DNA from: an uncultured Lachnospiraceae bacterium
Lineage (GTDB): Bacteria > Bacillota > Clostridia > Lachnospirales > Lachnospiraceae
Length of the DNA: 40,890 nucleotides
Reading direction: 5' to 3'
Assembly: GCA_949893755.1 (NCBI GenBank)
Contig: CATLCV010000018.1
Span: 1 to 40,890, forward strand
Shown here: piece by piece, positions 6,990 through 15,412 of the stretch
Layout of the letters: the number at the start of each line of letters is the position of its first letter
Position numbering within the stretch: the first letter of the stretch is position 1
Made by a program: the position numbers and the translations under genes
The notes under the pieces: model-generated
The model's input: the letters and a program-made list of their open reading frames with translations, nothing else
Told to the model about the DNA's origin: nothing
Databases searched by the model: none

Positions 6990-9900
6990 CACCCCATTTC
7001 TGCCCTTGTATTCAGCACTCCCATTCTGTCATTGATCAGCGGTGCAATGACCTTTGCCAGAGTCCTTCCACCGACATTCATGCTGCTTTCTACTTTGACC
7101 CCGCTCATTGCTGCAGCGATTCCATTTATAAGCCGGTCATAATCGATCACAGCTCCGTCTGCGGAATTATGATTGACATGCGCGGCTTCCTTTGCATATT
7201 TTACAGATATATCATGCGGGATCACCTGAGTCCCGTTCGGAAGATAGGTCAACTCACCCCGCCCGCCTTCATTCATCCGGGCAAATCCTCCCTGCCAGTC
7301 ATCGGTTCCCCTTGCCAGGTATGGGATATACCCAATCGATACACCCGGGATCATATTGATCAGTCCGACTGCCGCATTGATCCCGCTGATCACGCCATTC
7401 ACAAATCCCTTCACCTGGCTGACCAGCTGATTGACAGCTGATGCAATCCCGGAGAACACACCGCTTACAAATGAAGTCAGCCCATTCCATGCGGATTTTA
7501 TACCATTAAATACACCGGTAATAAAACTCCGTACATTCCCCATAACCGATGAAACTACAGAGTAAATGCTATTGAACACACCGCCCACGACCCCTGTAAG
7601 CGTTGAGATCACTGTGCTGACGGCATTTATGACCGTTGATATGAAGTTGGAAATGTTGCTGAACACACCGGATATAATGCTGAATACCGTACTGAATATC
7701 CCTGTCACCGTTCCAATGATAGTCCCGATCACCTGTATGACCGTAGCTATGATATCGGCAATAAACGTCACGATCGGAGAAATCGTTGCCATAACCGCGG
7801 ATATCACGGATCCTATAAAGGAAATAATCGGATTGACCGCCGAGATGATCCCAGATACCACAGAGACCACTACAGATAGTACATCCATGATGATCGGAGT
7901 CAGGGTCTGGATCACACTCATGACCACATTCAATATCGCTATGATCGCCGGCATCACTGCAGAAGCCACATTGCTCAGCACGGTGATTATATTTGTGATG
8001 ACTGGTAGCAGTGTACTCACAAGCTGGGTTATCATCGGCGCGAGTGCTGCCGCAACTTGCATAACCACGATCACAATCTGACCTATGATCGGAAGTATCT
8101 GGTTGAATAAGCTGATCAATACAGGCAGTACAGTCGCTATGATCTGGCTGACAGTCTGACTGATCATCTGAAAGGCCGGAATAAGGGCTGCAAGTATGTT
8201 TTGACCGAGGCTTATCACCGTATTTCTAAAACTTTCATTTGTAGCCATCAGGGTGGCAAACCCCGCAGCCAGCAATGCAATTGCTCCCACTATAAGTGAC
8301 ACCGGACTAAAAAGCCCCGCAAGTGCAGACCCGAGACCAGACAGGCCGCCTTTCAATAGTCCAATCACTCCGCCACCGGCATGAAACCGTGCAAATAAAT
8401 TTGTCAGCGCAGGAAGTATCTTGGGAACAACAGAACCTATATTTTTTGTAAGGCTTGTTCCAACAGCTAAAACCTTTGAAGCAAATGTTCCCAGTGGGCC
8501 GCTCCCATTGATCAATATGGCCGTGAAGCCTGTTATAAATGCTGCGACCGGAATATTTAACCCTGAAAATACAGTCTGGAAAAATGTATACATAGTTTGC
8601 ACTTTTTCGGATATCGTGCTTATTACCAGACTTACTGCTGAGGATATCTCTTCAAACGTGGGGATGAGTGCTTTTATTTTCTCTATGGCTCCTGAAAAAT
8701 CAATTTCCAATGCAAAATTCCTAATCTTTTCCGCTACTCCTTGCACTTTATCCACAACACCACTGAAATCAATACCAGATACAAAACTCTGCACTTTTCC
8801 AGCCGCAGTCTGAAGAATTTCATAAAATCCCGAAAGATCAATACCGGTCACCAAGGACTTCACGTTCTCCGCAAAGCCTTGTATTCCTGCAAACACACTG
8901 CTGAAATCCGCATTGGATAGCGCACTGAGCATATCCTGAAATTTCGCCCTGATCCCTTCAAACACACCGGACAGCACCGGCATCAGGCCAGAAAGTGCGG
9001 ATTGAATCTTTCTGCTTACCGTATCCCAGGCCGCAGTAACGCCTGCCCGGAAGCTCTCATTTGTTTTCATGAGATATGCAAACCCCGAAGCAAGAGCAGT
9101 GATCGCTGCCAGAGCCATCCCAGCCGGTGAAGCAATCATTGAAACTACACCCAGCATGGAACTGAATCCCGTGGTCAGCTTTCCTGCAATCTTTAATGCA
9201 GGGCCCAATCCAACAGCTACAGCAGTACCTATCCCCGCCCCTTTTATGATCAGTCCCTGCAAAGACGGCGACAGGCTGTCAAATCTTGCTTTCAGCCCCT
9301 GGATCCCAGATACCACCTTTGAAAATGCTTCCCCAAACCTGACACCCAGATCCGCGGCTTTCTCTTCCAGGATTCCCAGCGAATTATTAAAATCGGTTAG
9401 CATCGGCTTTAGGGTGGAAAAGAAACCTCCCCCTTTGCCCCCGGCATCCAGAAAATTCGCCCCGATTCTTGAAATGGACGCCCCGATATTTGAGATCGCT
9501 GCGGTAAATGAAGATTCTCCCATGATCTTCGCCGCGCCGCCGATATTCTTCTCTATGGCATCTAGGAACATCTGGGAAGAAATCTGCCCTTCGGATGCCA
9601 TTTCTTTCACTTCCGCCGCTGTGATTCCTGCGGCTTCCGCCAACCATTGATAGATGGGAAGCCCTCTGTCTGCCAGCTGGTTCAGGTCATCCGTATACGC
9701 AATCTGCGAGGTCTGAACCTTATTGATGATGGATCCCATATCCGCCATAGACGCCCCGGCGATCGCAGCTGCATCCGCTGTCAGGGACAGATACCTGGTC
9801 AGCTCCTTCCCCGGCTGGATCCCGGCTGCGACCGCACTTGCTGCAGTTGTAGCAGCCGCATCCATTCCGTAAGAAGTACCCTTTACTGATTCCATAGCGG

Positions 9901-10225
9901 AGTTCATGATTTCTGTAACACTTTCCGCATCGTGCCCGAGACCTTTCAGCTTTGCTTTCGCATCATCAATACCGGTCAGCCGGTTAAATCCTTTTACCAG
10001 TGTCAATCCGGCCAGCGCACTTGTAGCTGTGATAGCCGGTTTCGTTATGCGTGAAGTAAGTTTATCCCCTACATCAGTAAAAGCACTCCCCACGCGATCC
10101 AGCTTTTTTGTGATGCTCTGGACTTTGCTCTGGAAGGAGTCCAGAGTCTTCTGGGCTGTCGAAAATGCTTTCTCAAAGCCGGTAGAATCGCCTGTAATCT
10201 TTGCACTCAATGTATAATCTGCCAT
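6989..10225 (-). CDS. tape measure protein
   Basis: 1078 residues; sets tail length and helps DNA cross the membrane. The N-terminal ~230 residues are the classic TMP domain: coiled coil from about 15 (FEKAFSTAQKTLDSFQSKV), then the LTADAAAIAGASMADMGSIINKVQTS-type core. The middle holds very long stretches of Val/Ile/Ser/Ala (about 590-960). Internal repeats are visible: GFAYLMKTNESFR and GFATLMATNESFR, and a threefold GID(L/F)SG unit at about 440-520. The C-terminus ends with the usual MNEGGRGELTYLPNGTQVIPH element. The start is preceded by AAGGAGG. No lytic transglycosylase domain is visible. Several long open frames on the other strand are shadows of this skewed composition. Confidence 0.95.
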   Translation of the reverse strand: MADYTLSAKITGDSTGFEKAFSTAQKTLDSFQSKVQSITKKLDRVGSAFTDVGDKLTSRITKPAITATSALAGLTLVKGFNRLTGIDDAKAKLKGLGHDAESVTEIMNSAMESVKGTSYGMDAAATTAASAVAAGIQPGKELTRYLSLTADAAAIAGASMADMGSIINKVQTSQIAYTDDLNQLADRGLPIYQWLAEAAGITAAEVKEMASEGQISSQMFLDAIEKNIGGAAKIMGESSFTAAISNIGASISRIGANFLDAGGKGGGFFSTLKPMLTDFNNSLGILEEKAADLGVRFGEAFSKVVSGIQGLKARFDSLSPSLQGLIIKGAGIGTAVAVGLGPALKIAGKLTTGFSSMLGVVSMIASPAGMALAAITALASGFAYLMKTNESFRAGVTAAWDTVSRKIQSALSGLMPVLSGVFEGIRAKFQDMLSALSNADFSSVFAGIQGFAENVKSLVTGIDLSGFYEILQTAAGKVQSFVSGIDFSGVVDKVQGVAEKIRNFALEIDFSGAIEKIKALIPTFEEISSAVSLVISTISEKVQTMYTFFQTVFSGLNIPVAAFITGFTAILINGSGPLGTFASKVLAVGTSLTKNIGSVVPKILPALTNLFARFHAGGGVIGLLKGGLSGLGSALAGLFSPVSLIVGAIALLAAGFATLMATNESFRNTVISLGQNILAALIPAFQMISQTVSQIIATVLPVLISLFNQILPIIGQIVIVVMQVAAALAPMITQLVSTLLPVITNIITVLSNVASAVMPAIIAILNVVMSVIQTLTPIIMDVLSVVVSVVSGIISAVNPIISFIGSVISAVMATISPIVTFIADIIATVIQVIGTIIGTVTGIFSTVFSIISGVFSNISNFISTVINAVSTVISTLTGVVGGVFNSIYSVVSSVMGNVRSFITGVFNGIKSAWNGLTSFVSGVFSGIASAVNQLVSQVKGFVNGVISGINAAVGLINMIPGVSIGYIPYLARGTDDWQGGFARMNEGGRGELTYLPNGTQVIPHDISVKYAKEAAHVNHNSADGAVIDYDRLINGIAAAMSGVKVESSMNVGGRTLAKVIAPLINDRMGVLNTRAEMG

Positions 10226-10226
10226 T

Positions 10227-10951
10227 TCAGCACCTCCTTATCGGCGGAAGATTGTTTGCCTTATAGATTGCATCCACCCATCCGGTTCCTTCCGTTTTTT
10301 CTACATCCCGAATGATTTTCAGGTTGTCACGGATCACTTCCATATCCGCTTTTTTCACTTTCTTTTTGTTCCACAGATTCAATGCCTTTTTCCTCTTCGG
10401 ACGGTTTACATTGAAATAAGCTGTAAAAGCAGCATTGTACATGTTATAGCTGTCTGCCACCATCTTGCTTTCCCAGGCTTTCCGGATGAACGCAATCTCT
10501 CTCGGCGTCAGTGCATCATAATCTGATCTGGAAAATCCGAAATTGACAACAAAAAAAGCGAAGTCGATATCCTTTTGATACGGCTCCGCTATTTCCATAT
10601 ACTCCTGATCCGCTTCATCACTGCTAAAGTATTCAAACTCAATCAGCCTTCTCGGAAGAAAAAAGGGCAGTCCCTTTCCAATGCCTCCAGGACAATCGCA
10701 CACACATCCGGGTAGCCGTTGGATTCGATCAGGCTCTCCGCTATTTCCATCCCCTTCTTGGGATTCAGGAAAGCATCCGCCCCATCCTCTTTGATCCCGT
10801 ATGCGACATAGGTTTTCAAGGATGCCAGACTGAGCAGCCCACGTGTACGCTGTAAGTCTGCCAGTGTCGGCATATTTGTTACTCCCTCAATCAGTTCAAT
10901 CCGTTTCATGTTGTATTTCAAACCATAATTCTTTCCGCCATAAGTAATCAT
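10227..10951 (-). CDS. tail assembly chaperone fusion (G-T type) made by -1 frameshift
   Basis: Product of two overlapping frames joined at the slippery site 10661-10667. The first frame gives the G-like part; after a -1 shift, reading continues as LPRRLIEFEYFSSDEADQ to the stop at 10227. Siphophages use this pair to coat the tape measure and recruit tail-tube subunits; the gene lies exactly between the major tail protein and the tape measure, as expected. The second frame has no ribosome binding site of its own near the overlap. Its content (DIDFAFFVVNFGFSRSDYDALTPREIAFIRKAWE) is typical of the T extension in Firmicutes phages. The frameshift is inferred from layout and heptamer, with no direct evidence of efficiency. 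Confidence 0.8.
10643..10951 (-). CDS. tail assembly chaperone, short form (G-like)
   Basis: 102 residues made when no frameshift occurs. It starts MITYGGKNYGLKYNMKRIELIE, a pattern common in short tail chaperones of Gram-positive phages, and ends CPFFFREG just after the slippery stretch. The ATG at 10951 is preceded by AGGAGG. It would keep the tape measure soluble and set the ratio of short to long form during tail assembly. Confidence 0.8.
   Translation of the reverse strand: MITYGGKNYGLKYNMKRIELIEGVTNMPTLADLQRTRGLLSLASLKTYVAYGIKEDGADAFLNPKKGMEIAESLIESNGYPDVCAIVLEALERDCPFFFREG
10661..10667 (-). other. slippery heptamer for programmed -1 frameshift
   Basis: On the minus strand the zero frame reads TGC CCT TTT TTC, so the heptamer C CCT TTT has the X-XXY-YYZ form. 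Slippage by one base moves reading from the G frame to the T frame, which is open on both sides of this point. The G stop follows 18 bases later. Confidence 0.75.
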
Positions 10952-10967
10952 AAATGATCCTTGCCTC

Positions 10968-11780
10968 CTATTCCTGAATGGTTACTGTTGCAATACCGGC
11001 TTTTCTCGCTTTCCCCTCCGAAGTACACTCCACGATCAGAAGCCTTTCTCCTGACGCCGCTGCCAGTTCTGCTTCTCCGTCCCAGGTGTCCATACTCGTA
11101 CAGTCATCATCATAAGACGGATATACAACGGCTGATCCCTTTGAATACCGGTAAGTGTTTCCGGCTTCCCCGGCCGGATTCACATATACTGCCGTATTTC
11201 CCGCGGAGCTCCCGGCAACAGAAACTACGGTCAACACATCCAGCACAGCATTCCCCGGCTGAGTATCTAACGCAGGTTTATTCGTGAGGAGATCCAGGAG
11301 AGCCCCCATGCCTTCCAGGGACAGGCTGTACGTCATGGCATCATCATAGGGAGCTTCCAGCGGATAGTCTGTGATGACCGCAAGACCGCCGAACATCCCT
11401 CTTTTCCGTTTTCCATCAATCACCTTGATGCATACAGGCTCCGAATTTTCAAATGATTCCGATAAAATACTGTGCGCTTCGTCCCCAGGAACGTAAAGGC
11501 CGTCATTATCAATGCTCCACTCCTTCATACCCGCAATCTTTGATTTCCAGCCGCCAGCCGTATCCTTGCTGGTGATCTCGATGGAATCCGCGGAACGGTT
11601 GATCGTCAGCCCCTTCTGTCCCCCAATGGCGATCAGCTTGCTCCCATCCGCATTATAGACAGCAAGCAGGATGTCCTTCCCGGCCAGTGCTTTCGCCGCA
11701 GAACTTGAAAAATTGCAGTAAGCTCCGCCGTCAAATGCGTTATCCGCAAAAAGCTGTAATAAAAATCCATTGAATCTCAT
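10968..11780 (-). CDS. major tail protein
   Basis: 270 residues, tail tube subunit. The beta-rich pattern (LLAVYNADGSKLIAIGGQKG, then SADSIEITSKDTAGGWKSKIAGMKEWSID) is characteristic of TP901-1-type major tail proteins: the ITSKDTxGGWKxKIxGxKxWS segment is the family hallmark. Residues from about 190 on form an extra Gly/Ser/Ala-rich domain (YRYSKGSAVVYPSYDDD, then a short Ig-like end), possibly a surface decoration. The N-terminus MRFNGFLLQLFADN carries the same LQLFA motif as the capsid and scaffold proteins, a likely Prp cleavage site (predicted cut after Ala12). The start is preceded by AGGAGG. Confidence 0.9.
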   Translation of the reverse strand: MRFNGFLLQLFADNAFDGGAYCNFSSSAAKALAGKDILLAVYNADGSKLIAIGGQKGLTINRSADSIEITSKDTAGGWKSKIAGMKEWSIDNDGLYVPGDEAHSILSESFENSEPVCIKVIDGKRKRGMFGGLAVITDYPLEAPYDDAMTYSLSLEGMGALLDLLTNKPALDTQPGNAVLDVLTVVSVAGSSAGNTAVYVNPAGEAGNTYRYSKGSAVVYPSYDDDCTSMDTWDGEAELAAASGERLLIVECTSEGKARKAGIATVTIQE

Positions 11781-11794
11781 AACATCATCTCCTC

Positions 11795-12205
11795 CTAAAT
11801 TTTACATTTGAATCCGTAGCAGATCATAAATTCATAAGCCAGAACCGCATGCTTTTCATTGGTCTCGTCTGTTTTGATCGTCTGCACTCCATTATTGGTC
11901 TGCATGATCAGATCAAATCCTTCCGGAAGCTCAATATCCTCCGTCAGCGCCTCTTCCAACTCCTGTATCAGACTGTAAATCCTTACAGAAGATTCGCCCG
12001 GTTCCGCAACCGCATGGATCCAGACTGTAAAGACATCCCGCCACATGGTCTTGGAATGGGCTGGACGTTTTCCAATGATCTCCGCAAAATAAAAAGGACT
12101 TGGCGCATTTTTCGGTACGGCGTCATAGCACTTCGTCCCTGTATGATCCTCTATTTTCTTCTGGATGGCAGATATCAGATCCGTCAGTCCTATCTGTTTA
12201 TACAT
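11795..12205 (-). CDS. tail terminator / tail completion protein
   Basis: 136 residues between the HK97-gp10-like and major tail genes, the position of the tail terminator that caps the tube and joins it to the head. It starts with a helix (LTDLISAIQKKIEDHTGTKCYDAVP) followed by beta strands (FYFAEIIGKRPAHSKTMWRDVFTVWIHAVA), a long helix and a final beta hairpin (VLAYEFMICYGFK). This alpha-beta order fits the lambda gpU/SPP1 gp17-type fold. The family name is not certain from sequence alone. It lies 14 bp upstream of the major tail gene. Confidence 0.7.
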   Translation of the reverse strand: MYKQIGLTDLISAIQKKIEDHTGTKCYDAVPKNAPSPFYFAEIIGKRPAHSKTMWRDVFTVWIHAVAEPGESSVRIYSLIQELEEALTEDIELPEGFDLIMQTNNGVQTIKTDETNEKHAVLAYEFMICYGFKCKI

Positions 12206-12208
12206 CGC

Positions 12209-12559
12209 TTACCCTTTCTTTATCGCATTTTTTAAATCCTGATAATAGATGAATGCCTGTGAATCCACGTTTGCTTTCAGGAACCGCTGTCCGGAAACCC
12301 AGCCCCCGTCAATTGTACGGTGTCCGTATTCCACATGGGGCGCATAATCTACGGAATAGCCCATCTCGTCACCATAGGTACCGGAAGATTTCCGCAGTTC
12401 CCCTGTATCAATGGGCGTCCCGCCATTTCTTGCGGCATTGAGTAATTCCGTGACATTCTTTTTGACGACCGCGTTAAAACGTACTTCATTCATGGATTGA
12501 AGCGCCCTTGCCAGGCGATCTATATCGACTTTGTTTAATTCTATTTTTACCAGGCCCAT
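12209..12559 (-). CDS. HK97 gp10-like head-tail joining protein
   Basis: 116 residues with the conserved pattern of the HK97-gp10_like family: a helical start (VDIDRLARALQSMNEV), then GGTPIDTGELRKSSGTYGDEMGYSVDYAPHVEYGHRT and the end QRFLKANVDSQ. The P-x-D-T-G-x-L-R-xS and Y-A-x-x-V-E-Y-G-H motifs are diagnostic. It connects the completed tail to the neck. It lies immediately upstream of the tail terminator and 4 bp after the preceding adaptor gene. Confidence 0.9.
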   Translation of the reverse strand: MGLVKIELNKVDIDRLARALQSMNEVRFNAVVKKNVTELLNAARNGGTPIDTGELRKSSGTYGDEMGYSVDYAPHVEYGHRTIDGGWVSGQRFLKANVDSQAFIYYQDLKNAIKKG

Positions 12560-12563
12560 ATCA

Positions 12564-12872
12564 TCATCCCTTATAAATCCTCACCTGAATCACTGTGTAC
12601 CTTGGACTCAGGTCAATGACCTTCGTGATTTCCTGTACACAGTCGTCAATTTCTGCTTTCTGACATTCCGGAAACATAGAAAAAGGAATCGGGATCAGGA
12701 ACCGCTGTTCGTTCCGGGTCACCTCCCGGCCTTCCAGGGCAATCTGTTCATCCGTCCAGGGCGTGACACGGGCAGTTGTCTCCTTCACTGCCGTATAGTC
12801 ATACTGCGGGTTATGGAGCTCGTCCTCCCCGGTCTGTTTTTTTGCCAGAAGCCTGCATGTCTTCCAAATCAT
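12564..12872 (-). CDS. phage head-tail adaptor (head closure) protein
   Basis: 102 residues with a small beta-barrel pattern (ETTARVTPWTDEQIALEGREVTRNEQRFLIPIPFSMFPECQKAEI) and the closing SPRYTVIQVRIYKG typical of SPP1 gp16/HK97 gp9-type stopper proteins. It would plug the portal after packaging. The ATG overlaps the previous stop (ATGA), which suggests coupling. The position between the connector and the gp10-like gene supports the call. Confidence 0.75.
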   Translation of the reverse strand: MIWKTCRLLAKKQTGEDELHNPQYDYTAVKETTARVTPWTDEQIALEGREVTRNEQRFLIPIPFSMFPECQKAEIDDCVQEITKVIDLSPRYTVIQVRIYKG

Positions 12873-13198
12873 AGAAACCTCACCACCCTGCCAGAGCCTC
12901 CCATATTCGCCTGCTGTGTTTTCCAGTCTCCGATCTCCTGAGCATATTCGCCAAGCACATCATCTACAAAGGTGGTACTGATATTCGCCGCCCCTTCGCT
13001 TGATATTCCCTCATAATAGGTACGGCGGTACATTTTCACCACAGCATCAACGCAGATCGACTCAAACAGATTCGGCAGCGCCCCGACACCCAGCCGCAGG
13101 CAGAGCCGGTCAGATATGGTACTGATATACTCCTCCAGGACTTCATCCTTTAGCATTGCGTCCGGAATCCGGTTTTTCACTCTTTCCAGCATTTCCAT
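12869..13198 (-). CDS. head-tail connector (gp6-like adaptor) protein
   Basis: 109 residues, almost all helical: MLERVKNRIPDAMLKDEVLEEYISTISDRLCLRLG, then ESICVDAVVKMYRRTYYEGISSEGAANISTTFVDD. The R(R)xYxGxxSEG..S..F element is the conserved part of gp6-like DNA-packaging connector proteins, which form the ring beneath the portal. It follows the capsid and a small protein, as in related phages. Confidence 0.85.
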   Translation of the reverse strand: MEMLERVKNRIPDAMLKDEVLEEYISTISDRLCLRLGVGALPNLFESICVDAVVKMYRRTYYEGISSEGAANISTTFVDDVLGEYAQEIGDWKTQQANMGGSGRVVRFL

Positions 13199-13224
13199 AA
13201 ACTGTACCTCACTTTAGTAAGAAT

Positions 13225-13431
13225 TTAACTCTGCTTTTTTCTGGAAGTACGTTTCTTCGCAGGCTGCTCCGCATATTCGATCAATGGGACGCCCTGCCTG
13301 TTCTCCTTTCCGGAAAGCTCTTTGATACGTTCCTCCGTAACATCCACCCCATCACGCGGGAAGGGTTCTCCAACGTGATAAGGGTGGTCTCCATCCTGCA
13401 GATCCGTAAAGAATTTCACCACCCTGTACAT
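13225..13431 (-). CDS. small capsid-adjacent protein
   Basis: 68 residues starting MYRVVKFFTDLQDGDHPYHVGEPFPRDG, with DVTEERIKELSGKENRQGVPLIE in the middle and a basic Lys/Arg tail (KKRTSRKKQS). Proteins of this type follow the capsid gene in many Firmicutes phages; the role is not established, and the basic tail could bind DNA. The start at 13431 has GGAGGAGAAGG directly upstream; longer in-frame readings have no such site. Confidence 0.7.
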   Translation of the reverse strand: MYRVVKFFTDLQDGDHPYHVGEPFPRDGVDVTEERIKELSGKENRQGVPLIEYAEQPAKKRTSRKKQS

Positions 13432-13441
13432 CCTTCTCCTC

Positions 13442-14374
13442 CTATGCTCCTGTGCCGTTTCCGATCGTACCGATAAATACACCATCCTCAAACTCAGGGA
13501 AAAACTTCACGCAGGACATCAGAAGGGTGTCCACGCTTGCATCCCTGGAATTGATAGAATGGGTCATTCCGACCAGACCAGTAGAATCCGCCATCAGCGC
13601 GAATGTCTGCGCCACATCACCGGACATCGGCACATATGCCCCGCGCATATTTTCCTTGGCCGTAGCGATCGGATTTTTTGCTGTCACCTGGGGAGAGATG
13701 ATCGCAGTCCCTAATCCAAGGAAATTTTCGATATAAGTGAACCCGAACGCTGTCTGCATCGTGATCTGAGCAGTCCCCAGATAGTCAGCCACATCCTGCT
13801 GGTTGATAAAATATACAGGTGTTACGTCCTCATCCTCATAGTATTCCTGTAATTTTGCCCACAGGTTCGCTAAAACAGCCTGCAGGGTTGCCCCGGTCAC
13901 CGTTCCGGATCCCTTTTTCAGAGCTGCATATAAGGACTTCTTGGTCTCTTTCTGCACCTTTCCTACCAGCTTCTCATCACTCTGGTTGATCGCAATATCC
14001 CTGCCGACTTTCTGGATCGTCTCTGCCGTGGTGTTTCTGCGGTACTTATCCAGGGCAAGTGAAATTGTATTGGCAAGTTTTCGCGTTACTTTCGTAAGAC
14101 CGATCGTCTTGCCTTCCTCTACCTGGTCAGCCGGTTCGCCAACATCCCACTTATATATCTTGATATCCGTGCCGGCAGACATCGGGATCAGGTCTGTAAT
14201 GCCCAGGAGTTTCTGGAGCTCCACAATATTTTTGGAAATCCGGCTGGTAAAATCAACAGAAATGGCCGGCGCCATATCCGCCGTTGTGGTCGTTCCTGCC
14301 GCCGGTTCTGCAGGCGTGGTACTGGAATCTCCCTCCGCAAATAACTGCAGCATCATAAATTCTTTGTTCTTCAT
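13442..14374 (-). CDS. major capsid protein
   Basis: 310 residues. Position after the scaffold and a content typical of the HK97-fold capsids of Lachnospiraceae phages: SRISKNIVELQKLLGITDLIPMSAGTDIKIYKW, then GEPADQVEEGKTIGLTKVTRKLANTISLALDKYRRNTTAETIQKVGRD and the closing FFPEFEDGVFIGTIG. It begins MKNKEFMMLQLFAEGDSS. The LQLFA motif and the almost identical 5' DNA of the scaffold gene point to N-terminal processing by the Prp-like protease encoded nearby, with a predicted cut after Ala13. A Thr/Ala/Pro-rich linker (residues 16-35) follows the motif. It would form the icosahedral shell. Confidence 0.9.
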   Translation of the reverse strand: MKNKEFMMLQLFAEGDSSTTPAEPAAGTTTTADMAPAISVDFTSRISKNIVELQKLLGITDLIPMSAGTDIKIYKWDVGEPADQVEEGKTIGLTKVTRKLANTISLALDKYRRNTTAETIQKVGRDIAINQSDEKLVGKVQKETKKSLYAALKKGSGTVTGATLQAVLANLWAKLQEYYEDEDVTPVYFINQQDVADYLGTAQITMQTAFGFTYIENFLGLGTAIISPQVTAKNPIATAKENMRGAYVPMSGDVAQTFALMADSTGLVGMTHSINSRDASVDTLLMSCVKFFPEFEDGVFIGTIGNGTGA

Positions 14375-14389
14375 ACGTTCATACCTCCA

Positions 14390-15013
14390 TCATCTGAATA
14401 AATGCATATTTTCCTGGATCAATCTCTGACGTTCCGTCCGATCCTTCACTGCCAGGATCTGCTCTTTCGTAAGTTTTGACGCCCCGCCTGCTTTGGGAGG
14501 CTCCCCCTTCAGCGCATCCTTAACGGCCTTGTTGACCGCCTCCTGGAAAAGGCTGATAAACTCTTCCACTGATTTTTTTGTCTGATCCGCATCCTCGGAG
14601 ATCAGAACCCCCAGCAGATTATCGCCGATGCTGATGTTCTTCTCCCGGAGCATTGCCCTGGCAGATTTTGACATTTCCGCAATGGCCTCCTTGCGCATCA
14701 GCTCCTGTACCTGCTCCTGGAGCTTCTTGTTTTCATGCTCCGCACGTTCCTGGGCATTCATCTCCGCGAGCCGGGTCGCTTCCGCCATCTCCTTTTCATG
14801 CTTCTCCATCATTTTTGCAAACTTCTGGTTGAACATCCGGTCAAAATCCTCATCCGAGTATTTTGCGGCGGGTTTTGGATCCGGCGGCTCTGGATCATCT
14901 TTCCCCTTCTGATCCTTACTTCCATTTTCCTGGCCCTTTGGGAGTTCTCCGTCCTGGCCGTCTGCCGGATCTTCCGCGAATAACTGCAGTAGTCTAAATT
15001 CCTTGTTCTTCAT
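14390..15013 (-). CDS. scaffold protein (DUF4355-like)
   Basis: 207 residues; internal scaffold for prohead assembly. The N-terminus MKNKEFRLLQLFAED matches the capsid start and the Prp-type motif. An acidic, Pro/Gly-rich region follows (about 14-52), then a long charged coiled coil (YSDEDFDRMFNQKFAKMMEKHEKEMAEATRLAE to about 110), the usual DUF4355/GP20 layout. The end (LTKEQILAVKDRTERQRLIQENMHLF) is the conserved capsid-binding helix. The start is preceded by GGAGGCAGG. It overlaps the tail end of a small upstream gene by 20 bp. Confidence 0.9.
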   Translation of the reverse strand: MKNKEFRLLQLFAEDPADGQDGELPKGQENGSKDQKGKDDPEPPDPKPAAKYSDEDFDRMFNQKFAKMMEKHEKEMAEATRLAEMNAQERAEHENKKLQEQVQELMRKEAIAEMSKSARAMLREKNISIGDNLLGVLISEDADQTKKSVEEFISLFQEAVNKAVKDALKGEPPKAGGASKLTKEQILAVKDRTERQRLIQENMHLFR

Positions 15014-15128
15014 ATCCTGCCTCCATCGTTTTTCGTGTTCCTTGTTTCATTGCTTCCCGTAGCTTTTCAGGGATCCACGCCTGCCCTTTTTGATCCCGTA
15101 GAGTTTTACGACTTCCACGCCTGGTCAT
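14994..15128 (-). CDS. small basic protein between Prp and scaffold
   Basis: 44 residues: MTRRGSRKTLRDQKGQAWIP followed by EKLREAMKQGTRKTMEAGYEEQGI. The ATG overlaps the Prp stop (ATGA) and the 3' end overlaps the scaffold start, so it fits tightly in the operon. The charge pattern is strongly basic at the start. No family is recognised; the tight overlaps are the main reason to accept it. Confidence 0.5.
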   Translation of the reverse strand: MTRRGSRKTLRDQKGQAWIPEKLREAMKQGTRKTMEAGYEEQGI

Positions 15129-15412
15129 GTAATCCGCACATAGTCCGGAAATTCTTCCGCGATCATACAGATACCAATAAAAAAGGAATCTATCAGAAGT
15201 TTTCCTTTTTCTGATAAATCCCCGTATTGGATCGATGCAATACCGCTCCCGATATCCGTTTCTATTCGGTCATCCGTCAGCCCTTCTATTGATCTGACCA
15301 GCCCTTGCGTAAGCGCCGTCACTCCGGCACAGACAATGTCAGAACCTGCCGGAGCATAGCCCGCATGGCCGCTTATCATGATTCCATCCTTCCGGACATT
15401 CACCTCAATCAA
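15125..15412 (-). CDS. prp: Prp-like cysteine protease (ribosomal-processing protease family)
   Basis: 95 residues. The family hallmark is visible: SGHAGYAPAGSDIVCAGVTAL, with likely catalytic His16 and Cys28 twelve residues apart, the spacing known for Staphylococcus aureus Prp (His22/Cys34). In Firmicutes, Prp removes the N-terminal extension of ribosomal protein L27 at an LNLQ-F-FA type motif, and the staphylococcal enzyme also cleaves 80-alpha capsid and scaffold proteins. Here three phage proteins carry LQLFA near the N-terminus, so this copy is probably their maturation protease. The start is TTG at 15412, overlapping the thioredoxin-like stop. GGGAGTGATGG precedes it. Confidence 0.85.
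   Translation of the reverse strand: MIEVNVRKDGIMISGHAGYAPAGSDIVCAGVTALTQGLVRSIEGLTDDRIETDIGSGIASIQYGDLSEKGKLLIDSFFIGICMIAEEFPDYVRIT

Noticed and set aside
7566-9650. Long open frames on the plus strand opposite the tape measure gene
   Set aside because: They are shadows of the Val/Ile/Ser/Ala-rich codons of the tape measure protein, lack ribosome binding sites and give low-complexity Met/Thr/Ile products.
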